A stretch of DNA of 6,409 nucleotides from Acidobacteriaceae bacterium (GCA_003164255.1 PLST01000325.1:4281-10689), one strand, 5' to 3'. Positions 1 to 6,367 are shown, counted from the first letter of the stretch. The notes: generated by a model from the sequence alone, not told the origin. Translations and numbers: made by a program.

Positions 1-1604
1 TGAACAATCTTTCAGCGATCTATGCAGAGAACAATCTGAACAACACGAACAGCAGCTTGCAGACGGTTCTGCAGCAGTTGTCTTCCGGGTCGAAGATCAA
101 CTCGGGCGCGGATGACGCCGCAGGCCTCTCGCTGGTGAATGGTCTGGCAGCGAACTCGGCGGCACTAACCCAGTCCGGGACGAATGCGACAGAAGGCGTG
201 GGATTGTTGCAAGTGGCCGACGGCGCGTTGTCGCAGGTGACCAGCCTGCTTAATCGCGCGATTACGCTGGCCACAGAGGCGTCCAACGGCACGCTGAACA
301 GCACGCAGGAAGGCGCGGCGAACCAGGAGTACCAGTCGATCCTTTCGGAAATCAACAACATTGGAACGACGACGACCTTCAATCAGCAAGCGGTATTCTC
401 CGGCAAATCGATCGCGATCTACACGGGCGACTCTTCGACGACGGGGTCGTCGATCGACGAGCTGAATATTCGAACGCTCTCATCGTCCAGCGTGGGAGAC
501 ACCAACGGCGCCATGTCGTACAGCACGGGCTCGAACAATGCGTTCATCGATCTGTCGAGTGGCGGCACTCTTGCGAGCGTGAACGACCAACTGGCCGCAG
601 GCGGCACCACCAGCATCGATGTCACGTACATGACCTCAGGGGCAGGAGGCGCACTTACTCAGCAAACCCAGGTGATTTCTGTTGGCACGGGCTATAGCCA
701 GCCCAACACGGTGCAAGGGCTCATGAACGCCATCAACGGCGCGGGCCTGGGTCTGACCGCGACGTTTACGACAGCGTCGCAGGCTGGAACCGCGGCTTCG
801 TCGGGAGGCAAGGGCGCCGATACCGGCATCGAGATTTCAGGCCTCGGCTCAGGAGTAGCCGGCGCTGCCAACGGCGCTGCCACGCCCGATGTGAATGGCA
901 CCATCGGCGCTACCGGTGCGCAGACTTTCACCGGCGGAACGATGACGATCAATGGCAAGACGATTAATCTGGGCAACAGCAGCGGCCCGGACAAGACCGA
1001 TACTGTTGCGGATCTAGAGGCCACCATCAACGCGGGCAGTTATGGCGTGTATATCGATACGGCAACCGGCAACATCGAATCGACGACGAAGGCCACCATT
1101 ACCACCAACGGCGTTACCGGCACCGCCTCGTATACCGCGGGAACCTACTACACCGATGGCATCACCGAAGTAGCGGCCGGCGCGACATCGCTGGTAGATA
1201 CGCACACAGGCCTTACCGCAGGCGCTCCCGCATCCGATACCGACGGGACCGGCGGCATAGCCACGACCAGCTACTTGGACGCGGGAGGGGTGTCGCTGAG
1301 CGGCACCGACTTGCTTACCCAGAGCGATGCGCAGGCCGCACTCACCAATCTGAATTCCGCCATTAGCGACGTTGCGTCTATGGACGGCTACATCGGAGCG
1401 GAGATCAACACACTGAACTCGATCAGCCAGGTGATGAGCACGCAGCAGGAGAACGTGGTGTCGGCTCAAAATGCGATTCAGGCGACGGACTATGCGTCGG
1501 CGACATCGAACATGTCGAAGTACGAGATTCTGAGCCAGACCGGCATTGCGGCGCTTGCACAGGCCAACAGCGTTCAGCAGGAAGTGACGAAGCTTTTGCA
1601 GTAA
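1..1604 (+). CDS. fliC: Flagellin, 5' end cut by the window edge
   Basis: Structural subunit of the flagellar filament, exported by the flagellar type III system. The frame is open from base 3 to the TAA at 1602-1604, giving 533 visible residues. It opens with NNLSAIYAENNLNNT, so probably only about 5-6 N-terminal residues are missing. A TTG at 57 is an internal codon, not the start. Residues 1 to about 125 form the conserved N-terminal D0/D1 helices (LQQLSSGSKINSGADDAAGL, then GVGLLQVADGALSQV). The last 97 or so residues form the C-terminal D1/D0 helices (LNSAISDVASMDGYIGAEIN, ending SVQQEVTKLLQ). The middle, about residues 130-435, is a Gly/Ser/Thr/Ala-rich surface domain with two segments resembling flagellin hook IN motifs. 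There is no cysteine, as is usual for filament proteins. No flagellar chaperone or cap gene follows, and a terminator lies directly downstream, so it is probably the last or only gene of its transcript. The family call is firm; the choice of symbol is conventional. Confidence 0.95.
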   Translation, partial: NNLSAIYAENNLNNTNSSLQTVLQQLSSGSKINSGADDAAGLSLVNGLAANSAALTQSGTNATEGVGLLQVADGALSQVTSLLNRAITLATEASNGTLNSTQEGAANQEYQSILSEINNIGTTTTFNQQAVFSGKSIAIYTGDSSTTGSSIDELNIRTLSSSSVGDTNGAMSYSTGSNNAFIDLSSGGTLASVNDQLAAGGTTSIDVTYMTSGAGGALTQQTQVISVGTGYSQPNTVQGLMNAINGAGLGLTATFTTASQAGTAASSGGKGADTGIEISGLGSGVAGAANGAATPDVNGTIGATGAQTFTGGTMTINGKTINLGNSSGPDKTDTVADLEATINAGSYGVYIDTATGNIESTTKATITTNGVTGTASYTAGTYYTDGITEVAAGATSLVDTHTGLTAGAPASDTDGTGGIATTSYLDAGGVSLSGTDLLTQSDAQAALTNLNSAISDVASMDGYIGAEINTLNSISQVMSTQQENVVSAQNAIQATDYASATSNMSKYEILSQTGIAALAQANSVQQEVTKLLQ

Positions 1605-1645
1605 TCGCAGGACTGTAACACCTTCAAGACAACCCAGGGACGGGC

Positions 1646-1680
1646 GGCGGCAAAGGTCTAACCTTTGCCGCCCATTTTTT
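1646..1680 (+). terminator. Rho-independent terminator of flagellin
   Basis: A perfect 12-bp stem (1646-1657 pairing with 1661-1672, arms GGCGGCAAAGGT and ACCTTTGCCGCC) closes a 3-base CTA loop. It is followed within two bases by a run of six T at 1675-1680. It starts 42 bases after the flagellin stop. Stem strength, tight loop and T run make this a textbook intrinsic terminator for the plus strand. Confidence 0.93.
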
Positions 1681-1686
1681 AGAACA

Positions 1687-1700
1687 GGGATTAGGGATTA
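1687..1700. repeat. Tandem GGGATTA heptamer, two copies
   Basis: GGGATTA occurs twice back to back, just after the terminator T run. Two copies could be chance or the remnant of a slippage-prone tract. Nothing indicates a function. Confidence 0.5.
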
Positions 1701-1728
1701 GAAAAGCTCGAGGGGAAGTTGGCGCTTT

Positions 1729-1776
1729 CCCACTCATCCCGGTCCTCCGCGGTGGACGCCGGGATGAATGGGGCAC
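1729..1776. repeat. Hairpin element 1, REP-like
   Basis: TCATCCCGG (1734-1742) pairs perfectly with CCGGGATGA (1759-1767). CCCA/TGGG (1729-1732 with 1769-1772) extends the stem past one mismatch, and a short TCC/GGA inner stem extends it inward past a two-base bulge. The right flank carries GAATGGGGCAC (1766-1776), which recurs exactly in hairpin element 2. There is no T run, so it is not an intrinsic terminator. The layout (intergenic, imperfect palindrome, shared conserved tail) resembles bacterial REP/MITE-type elements. I infer this from structure only. Confidence 0.6.
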
Positions 1777-1822
1777 AAGGCCGTCTCCTGATACAAACGC
1801 ACGGAGTTCATGCGAGCGCACC

Positions 1823-1855
1823 CTTTTCGCAAAGTGGGCGAAAAGAATGGGGCAC
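1823..1855. repeat. Hairpin element 2, REP-like
   Basis: CTTTTCGC (1823-1830) pairs perfectly with GCGAAAAG (1838-1845) around a 7-base loop. It is followed directly by GAATGGGGCAC (1845-1855), the same 11-mer and orientation as in hairpin element 1, 79 bases upstream. Stem sequences differ but the tail is identical, which argues for two members of one repeat family. It ends 56 bases before the TPR start codon and could lie in that gene's leader. Confidence 0.6.
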
Positions 1856-1911
1856 CCTGCAGTGATTTTGGAATTCTTGAATCCCGATTTAGCGTGATAA
1901 AGTCCTATGTC

Positions 1912-3672
1912 ATGACGACCAAAACTTCCCTTGTATTTTTCGCATCCAAGGCGAGGCAAAAGTGTGCTTCTGTTTCTAACCCGGTTCTTCTGGCAGGTGT
2001 ATTTGCGGTGTTGACTGTTGCGGCCGGCGCGCAGTCAAAGCCTGAGATGCCGGACATGCCGGGGATGGAACACCACCACATGGAGGAAGCCGTCAGCACA
2101 GAGAAACTTGGGCAGGTGCATTTTCCAGTTTCGTGCGCGACGCAGTCGCAGGTTCCCTTTGAACGTGGCGTGGCGCTTTTACATTCCTTCGGATACACGC
2201 TGGCCGAACAGCAGTTCAGGGCGATTGCCGAAAGCGATCCCAAGTGCGCGATGGCGCATTGGGGAATTGCCATGACGCAGTTCAAGGAGATCTGGGACAG
2301 GCCGGATGCCGATGCTCTGAAGACAGGCGCGAGCGAGATGGAGAAGGCGCGTGCACTGATTGCGGAGAATGGAAAGATTATGGCGCGGGAGCAGGCGTAC
2401 ATCGACGCGCTCGGGGCGTTTTTCAGTGTTGCTCCGCTTGGGTTCCAACAGGCGACGGACGCTTATGCAGCCTCAATGGAGGGATTGCATGAGGCGTATC
2501 CCGAGGATATTGAAGGCTCAGCTTTCTACGCGCTTTCACTGCTGGCGGATGTGGCGCCGGAAGATACGTCGCTGACCAAGGAACGCAAGGCGCTGTCGGT
2601 GCTTGTGCCGCTGTTCAACAGCCACCCTGATCATCCCGGGCTGGCGCACTACATTATTCATACGTGCGATACGCCGGCGCTGGCATCGCAGGGTCTTGAG
2701 GCGGCGTTGGTGTATGCAAAGATTGCGCCGTCGTCGCCGCATGCGCTGCATATGCCGGGACACATCTTTGCGCGGCTGGGAATGTGGCCTGAAGATATTT
2801 CGTCGAATCTTGCATCGGTTGCAGCGTCAAAGAAGGATGAAGAGGAGCATCAGCCGGGTGCGGCACACCAGCTGCACGCGGACGAGTTCCTGGTGTATGC
2901 CTGGCTGCAGACGGGCGAAGATGAGAAGGCACGCCAACTGACCAGCCAGTTTGAATCCATCGGAGAGCAGATGGAGGCGATGCCGGGGATGGATGACATG
3001 AAGCACTCCGGCCCCGGCCGCGACAACCGGCTGCAGGCCGTGTACCTGATGGAGATGCACGACTGGAAGGCGCTGGCAGCACTGACACCCGTAGCGGGAA
3101 CAGCGACGAAAGGCTTCTCGGCCTTCGCTGTTTTCTGGGGACAGGGCGTGGCCGCTGGACACATGAAGGACGACAAGCTGGCGACGGCTTCGTTGGCTGG
3201 TTACGACGCGGTTCTGGAACGGCTGAAGAAATCTCCCTATGTTGACTCCGCTGACGATGCGCAGATCCAACGCAACGAGATTCTGGGCTGGAAGGCTTAC
3301 GCAGAGGGTGAGCCGGAGGCGGCTGTTGCGGCGATGCGCAAGGCTGCCGATCAACAGGACAAGTCTGGACAGAACGAGGTGGATATTCCCGCACGCGAGA
3401 TGCTTGCCGACCTGCTGATGGCGCTCAACCGGCCGCAGGAAGCGCTGACAGAGTACAAGGCTGCACTGAAATTAAGTCCCAACCGGCTGAACGGGCTCGT
3501 GGGTGCGGGGGCAGCCGCCGAGGCAACTGGAGACCAGGCGCAGGCAGAGCAGTTTTACAAGCAGGTTGCGCATAACACGGCCAATGGCGGGGAAACGGCT
3601 CGTGCGTGGGTGAAGCACGCAATCGAGTTCAATGCGGCTCACATGAACATGGCCAGCGGAGCGGGTTTGTGA
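1912..3672 (+). CDS. Exported tetratricopeptide-repeat protein with Met/His-rich segments
   Basis: A 586-residue protein of a TPR family with no established function that I know of. I chose ATG 1912 because it yields a signal peptide: a basic n-region (KARQK), a hydrophobic stretch at about residues 24-38 (LLAGVFAVLTVAAGA) and a likely cut after AGA at 38-40. The in-frame ATG at 1810 would bury this. No clear ribosome binding site precedes 1912. There is no lipobox, so the product is probably periplasmic or secreted. TPR-like helices are seen at about 84-118 (FERGVALLHSFGYTLAEQQF) and 457-556 (PQEALTEYKAALKLSPN). A histidine-rich middle block, about 238-322, has HPDHPGLAHYIIH, HALHMPGHIF and HQLHADEF; from memory these recur in this family. 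Met/His-rich stretches lie at 46-57 (MPDMPGMEHHHM) and 354-365, similar in style to copper-binding motifs. No partner gene is adjacent. Metal binding is inference. Confidence 0.88.
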   Translation: MTTKTSLVFFASKARQKCASVSNPVLLAGVFAVLTVAAGAQSKPEMPDMPGMEHHHMEEAVSTEKLGQVHFPVSCATQSQVPFERGVALLHSFGYTLAEQQFRAIAESDPKCAMAHWGIAMTQFKEIWDRPDADALKTGASEMEKARALIAENGKIMAREQAYIDALGAFFSVAPLGFQQATDAYAASMEGLHEAYPEDIEGSAFYALSLLADVAPEDTSLTKERKALSVLVPLFNSHPDHPGLAHYIIHTCDTPALASQGLEAALVYAKIAPSSPHALHMPGHIFARLGMWPEDISSNLASVAASKKDEEEHQPGAAHQLHADEFLVYAWLQTGEDEKARQLTSQFESIGEQMEAMPGMDDMKHSGPGRDNRLQAVYLMEMHDWKALAALTPVAGTATKGFSAFAVFWGQGVAAGHMKDDKLATASLAGYDAVLERLKKSPYVDSADDAQIQRNEILGWKAYAEGEPEAAVAAMRKAADQQDKSGQNEVDIPAREMLADLLMALNRPQEALTEYKAALKLSPNRLNGLVGAGAAAEATGDQAQAEQFYKQVAHNTANGGETARAWVKHAIEFNAAHMNMASGAGL

Positions 3673-3682
3673 GGGCGAACTG

Positions 3683-3712
3683 ACGGCACGCTTCAAACAG
3701 TGTGCTTCCCGT
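3683..3712. terminator. Weak hairpin between convergent genes
   Basis: GCACGC (3686-3691) can pair with GTGTGC (3700-3705) with one G-U pair and an 8-base loop. ACG/CGT at 3683-3685 and 3710-3712 can extend it across an internal loop. It sits in the 58-base gap between two convergent stop codons, where a bidirectional terminator would be expected. Neither side has a T run, so the call is weak. Confidence 0.25.
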
Positions 3713-3730
3713 GACCTGCTCAATCGTTCT

Positions 3731-5188
3731 CTATCTCCACAATCCAGTGGTGAGGTAGTCGTGGATAGAGACGGCGGCCTTGCGTCCGGCGCCCATGGCG
3801 AGGATGACGGTTGCGCTGCCGGTGACGATGTCGCCTCCGGCAAATACGCCACGCTTTGAGGTACGCATGGTCTCGGGATCGGCCAGAATGTAATTCCACT
3901 TATTTGTTTTGAGATCGGGCGTGGAGCTCTGGATGAGAGGGTTGGCGTTGGTGCCGACGCCGATGATGGCCACGTTGGCCGGCAGGATGAATTCAGAGCC
4001 GGCGATGGGCACGGGACGACGGCGGCCATCGGCGTCAGACTCGCCCAGCTCCATGCGGACGCAGCGCGCGCCGGTGAGCCAGCCTTTTTCATCGCCAATG
4101 AACTCGACAGGGTTGGCGAGCATGCGAAACTCAATGCCCTCGGCGATGGCGTGGTGGACTTCTTCAGCGCGAGCGGGCATCTCAGCCTGCGAACGGCGAT
4201 AGACCAGCGTGGCCGTGCGCGCGCCGAGCCGGCGTGCCGTGCGGACCGCGTCCATGGCGGTGTTGCCGCCACCCACGACGATCACGTCGCGATCGCGGCA
4301 ATCGTAGACGGGCTGGTCAACATCGGCATAGGCGCGCATGAGGTTGATGCGGGTGAGGAACTCGTTGGCGGAGTAGACGCCGTTGAAGTGCTCGCCGGGA
4401 ATGCCGAGAAACTGGGGCAGTCCGGCGCCGGTGGCGACGAAGACGGCATCGAAGTGCTCGTTGTGCATGAGTTCGTCGATGGTGACGCTTTTGCCGACGA
4501 CGACGTTGGTTTCAAATTCGACGCCCATGCGGCGCAGGTTGTCGACTTCAGTCTTGACGATGGATTTGGGCAGGCGAAACTCGGGAATGCCGTAGATGAG
4601 CACTCCGCCAAGTTCATGGAGAGCCTCAAAGACACGGACGCGGTGGCCTTTCTGTACCAGATCGCCCGCGGCGGAGAGACCTGCAGGGCCGCTGCCGACG
4701 ATGGCAACATTTTTGCCGGTTGAAGGGGCGATGGGAGGCAGACCAAGGTGGCCGCTGTTGCGCTCAAAGTCAGCGATGAAACGCTCGAGATTGCCGATGG
4801 CGACGGGCGCACCTTTTTTACCTAGGACGCAGCCACCCTCGCATTGATTCTCCTGCGGACAGACACGGCCGGTGATGGCCGGCAGCGCGTTGTCTTCGCG
4901 CATTTTGGAGGCGGCTGCCAGGTAATTTCCTGCGCTGATGAGGGCGACAACTTCCTTGATTTTGACGCCGACGGGACAGTGAACGACGCAACCCGGCTTG
5001 GCGCACTCGATGCAGCGGGATGCCTCAGTGAGCGCCTCGAGCGTGGGCAGGCCAAGATTGACCTCTCCGAAATTGCGACTGCGCACCTGGGGATCGAGCT
5101 CCGGCATGACGGTGCGCGGAATCTTCATCCGGTCTTTGAGGGGAACGGTGTTGCGCTGCTCAAGGGCAGACGTCTCGCTCTCAGACAT
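3731..5188 (-). CDS. nfnB: NfnB/GltA-type NADPH oxidoreductase subunit (GltD-like, FAD, Fe-S)
   Basis: Large subunit of a flavin/iron-sulfur oxidoreductase, homologous to the small subunit of glutamate synthase (GltD), to SudA and to NfnB. It is 485 residues, typical for the family. ATG 5188 is chosen for its AGGAG site; the frame continues 17 codons further up without support. The N-terminal Fe-S domain has C59, C62, C67 and C71 (CIECAKPGCVVHCP) and C110, C116 and C120 (CPQENQCEGGC). E98 in MREDN sits where NfnB proteins supply a glutamate ligand. Then follow an FAD-binding GxGxxG at 165-170 (VGSGPAGLSAA), an NADPH-binding fold at 302-318 (GGGNTAMDA, then YRRSQAEMPAR at 330-340), and the C-terminal FAD motif GGDIVTGSATVILAMGAG at 451-468. 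All key residues are intact. It overlaps the upstream NfnA-like gene by 8 bases, implying coupled translation and a shared complex. No large glutamate synthase subunit is nearby, which favours an NfnAB- or SudBA-type role; sequence alone does not prove bifurcation. Confidence 0.9.
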   Translation of the reverse strand: MSESETSALEQRNTVPLKDRMKIPRTVMPELDPQVRSRNFGEVNLGLPTLEALTEASRCIECAKPGCVVHCPVGVKIKEVVALISAGNYLAAASKMREDNALPAITGRVCPQENQCEGGCVLGKKGAPVAIGNLERFIADFERNSGHLGLPPIAPSTGKNVAIVGSGPAGLSAAGDLVQKGHRVRVFEALHELGGVLIYGIPEFRLPKSIVKTEVDNLRRMGVEFETNVVVGKSVTIDELMHNEHFDAVFVATGAGLPQFLGIPGEHFNGVYSANEFLTRINLMRAYADVDQPVYDCRDRDVIVVGGGNTAMDAVRTARRLGARTATLVYRRSQAEMPARAEEVHHAIAEGIEFRMLANPVEFIGDEKGWLTGARCVRMELGESDADGRRRPVPIAGSEFILPANVAIIGVGTNANPLIQSSTPDLKTNKWNYILADPETMRTSKRGVFAGGDIVTGSATVILAMGAGRKAAVSIHDYLTTGLWR

Positions 5189-6095
5189 AATGCTTCTCCT
5201 CGATCTCAAGCTCTGCCAATTCTCTTTCCCGTGCCGCAAGCTCCGCGCGCAGTTCGGCGAGCTCTTCCTGCTCGTGCTCCTTGAAGTCGCGGAGGGATTG
5301 GCACTCTTTATCGCGATACATGGCGTTGCGCTGCATCAGGACATCGAAGTTGACCTGGGCGGCGTCAAACTCGGGGCCATCGACACAGGCGAACTTGCTC
5401 TGGTTGCCGAGCAGCACGCGACAACCGCCGCACATGCCGGTTCCGTCAACCATGATGGAATTGAGGCTGACCATGGTCCTGATGCCGAGAGGAACCGCGA
5501 TTTGAGCAACGGCCCGCATCATGGGCACGGGTCCGACGGCGAGAATGAAGTTGATGCGGAGGCCCCCGGCGATGAGTTCCTGGAGCTTCTTGGTGACCAG
5601 GCCCTGCTCGCCATAGGTGCCGTCGTCGGTCATTATGAATGCTTCGCTGCTGGCCTGGCGGACTTCATCCTCGAAGACGACCATTTCGGTACTGCGGGCG
5701 CCTTCAATAAAGATGACGTGGTTGCCGGCCTGTTTGAGAGCGAGAGCGGTGGGCAGGGCCATGGCAGTGCCGACGCTTCCGGCGAGAATGACGACTGTGC
5801 CGTAGTTCTGGATGTCAGAGGGATGGCCGAGCGGGCCAACGATGTCGAGGATGGAGTCGCCCGCTTCGAGACAGTTGAGCAGCGAAGTGGTTTTCCCGAT
5901 GGCCTGCACAACGATGGTGACTGTGCCGGCTGCCGGATCGGAGCACTTGATGGTGAGGGGAATGCGTTCGCCCTTCTCATGAAGGCGGAGAATCACGAAC
6001 TGGCCCGGCCGCTGCTTGCGGGCGATGCGGGGCGCCTCGATGACAAATTGCTTGATATTAAGGCCGACGCTGCGTGCTTCGACGATCTTGTACAT
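5181..6095 (-). CDS. nfnA: NfnA/SudB-type FAD and [2Fe-2S] oxidoreductase subunit
   Basis: Small subunit partner of NfnB, in the ferredoxin-NADP reductase-like family with dihydroorotate dehydrogenase electron-transfer subunits (PyrK) and SudB. It is 304 residues from ATG 6095, which begins the conserved MYKIVEAR and has TGGAGT 9 bases upstream; the open frame extends to 6260 without family-like sequence. FAD is expected to bind at RIPLTI (44-49). The nucleotide-binding loop is AGSVGTAMALP (105-115), followed by the family signatures DDGTYGEQGLVT (157-168) and GPVPMMRAV (188-196). The [2Fe-2S] site is MVDGTGMCGGC (215-225) plus C237, so D217, C222, C225 and C237 can form the one-Asp, three-Cys ligation described for NfnA. 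After about residue 265 comes a Glu/Ala/Leu-rich, coiled-coil-like tail (ELAELRAELAARERELAELE). Its stop lies inside the start of nfnB. It is the first gene of the operon, with a predicted CRP/FNR-type site upstream. Sulfide dehydrogenase is the main alternative. Confidence 0.9.
   Translation of the reverse strand: MYKIVEARSVGLNIKQFVIEAPRIARKQRPGQFVILRLHEKGERIPLTIKCSDPAAGTVTIVVQAIGKTTSLLNCLEAGDSILDIVGPLGHPSDIQNYGTVVILAGSVGTAMALPTALALKQAGNHVIFIEGARSTEMVVFEDEVRQASSEAFIMTDDGTYGEQGLVTKKLQELIAGGLRINFILAVGPVPMMRAVAQIAVPLGIRTMVSLNSIMVDGTGMCGGCRVLLGNQSKFACVDGPEFDAAQVNFDVLMQRNAMYRDKECQSLRDFKEHEQEELAELRAELAARERELAELEIEEKHYV
5196..5200 (-). promoter_or_regulatory. Ribosome binding site of nfnB
   Basis: On the minus strand AGGAG lies 7 bases before ATG 5188, inside the last codons of nfnA. 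This decides the nfnB start against the longer open frame beginning at 5239. The overlap ATGTCTGA (5188-5181) holds the nfnB start and the nfnA stop, an arrangement that permits translational coupling. Confidence 0.85.
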
Positions 6096-6196
6096 GAGGG
6101 TATGACTCCAGTGACTGAACGAGCGAACCAGCTGGTTTGCGCAGCCGGGAAAACGACGGGAAACAAAGGACAAAGGCGGCGCAGGACAGCGGCGGC

Positions 6197-6210
6197 TCGA
6201 TTGCGATCGA
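6197..6210. repeat. Short inverted repeat near the predicted nfnA transcript start
   Basis: TCGAT (6197-6201) and ATCGA (6206-6210) are perfect inverted copies around TGCG. They would form a small hairpin at the very 5' end of the nfnA transcript, or an operator half-site pair just downstream of the start point. The arms are only 5 bp, so chance is quite possible. Confidence 0.3.
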
Positions 6211-6216
6211 CCAACC

Positions 6217-6222
6217 TTATTA
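6217..6222 (-). promoter_or_regulatory. Candidate -10 element of the nfnAB promoter
   Basis: On the minus strand TAATAA (6222-6217), or the overlapping AATAAT (6224-6219), is the only AT-rich hexamer in the region. It would put the start of transcription at about 6210-6212. No good -35 box lies 17 bases upstream (the sequence there is CGCCCT), as expected of an activator-dependent promoter. TTGCAC at 6239-6234 is too close to serve. The call depends on the palindrome upstream. Confidence 0.45.
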
Positions 6223-6245
6223 TTGAGGATTGCGTGCAAAGGGCG

Positions 6246-6261
6246 TGTGATTTGCATCACG
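6246..6261. promoter_or_regulatory. CRP/FNR-family operator upstream of nfnA
   Basis: TGTGATTTGCATCACG matches the CRP consensus TGTGA-N6-TCACA in 9 of 10 positions. Its core GTGAT-N4-ATCAC is a perfect palindrome, which is also close to the FNR consensus TTGAT-N4-ATCAA. The centre (6253.5) is about 41-44 bases before the predicted nfnA start point, the class II activator position in which the protein takes over the role of the -35 box. Which regulator of the family binds cannot be told from the site. Confidence 0.65.
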
Positions 6262-6338
6262 AGGTGGTGAGCGGGATGGATCAGGAGTTTGGGGAGAAAT
6301 AGCGAATTCGTTCGGGATGGGTAACACGGATAGGTGGT

Positions 6339-6367
6339 TTGACGAATCGGGTGGGAGCGGAGACAAT
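6339..6367 (+). promoter_or_regulatory. Sigma-70-type promoter of the tRNA gene
   Basis: TTGACG (6339-6344, five of six consensus bases) and GACAAT (6362-6367, four of six) are separated by the ideal 17 bases. Transcription would start near 6374, about 17 bases before the tRNA 5' end, a normal leader length for RNase P processing. The -10 box overlaps the left arm of the inverted repeat AGACAA/TTGTCT (6361-6366 and 6375-6380). Confidence 0.65.

Larger units (their letters stand above)
1605..1911. other. Intergenic region between flagellin and TPR gene
   Basis: This 307-base gap holds the flagellin terminator, a double GGGATTA heptamer and two hairpin-forming repeat-like elements, listed separately. 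I see no credible small gene. An open frame runs in from 1810 in phase with the TPR protein, but its first 34 codons run through the second hairpin element and encode no signal peptide, so I treat it as non-coding. I find no convincing sigma-70 promoter for the TPR gene: TTGAAT at 1877-1882 and TAAAGT at 1898-1903 are only 15 bases apart and poorly matched. Confidence 0.7.

Noticed and set aside
1877..1903. Possible promoter TTGAAT/TAAAGT before the TPR gene
   Set aside because: Spacing is only 15 bases and the -10 match is poor; the implied start point would leave almost no leader.
1810..1911. Upstream in-frame start that would add 34 residues to the TPR protein
   Set aside because: The extra codons read through a hairpin repeat element and would place the signal peptide inside the protein.
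2654..3394. A 246-codon minus-strand open frame inside the TPR gene
   Set aside because: Its product is rich in Pro, Arg and Ser with no domain, typical of an antisense shadow of a GC-rich gene.
3472..4272. A 266-codon minus-strand open frame overlapping nfnB and the end of the TPR gene
   Set aside because: It is an out-of-frame shadow of nfnB, has low-complexity Ser/Pro/Ala composition and bridges a convergent gap.
6096..6260. N-terminal extension of NfnA from 6260
   Set aside because: The extension has no family-like sequence, would start inside the CRP/FNR-type palindrome upstream of the predicted transcript start, and the conserved protein begins at MYKIVEAR.
4998..6302. A 434-codon plus-strand open frame opposite the two nfn genes
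   Set aside because: It lies almost wholly antisense to two well-supported genes with intact motifs and has no recognisable domain. Long antisense frames are common in GC-rich coding DNA.
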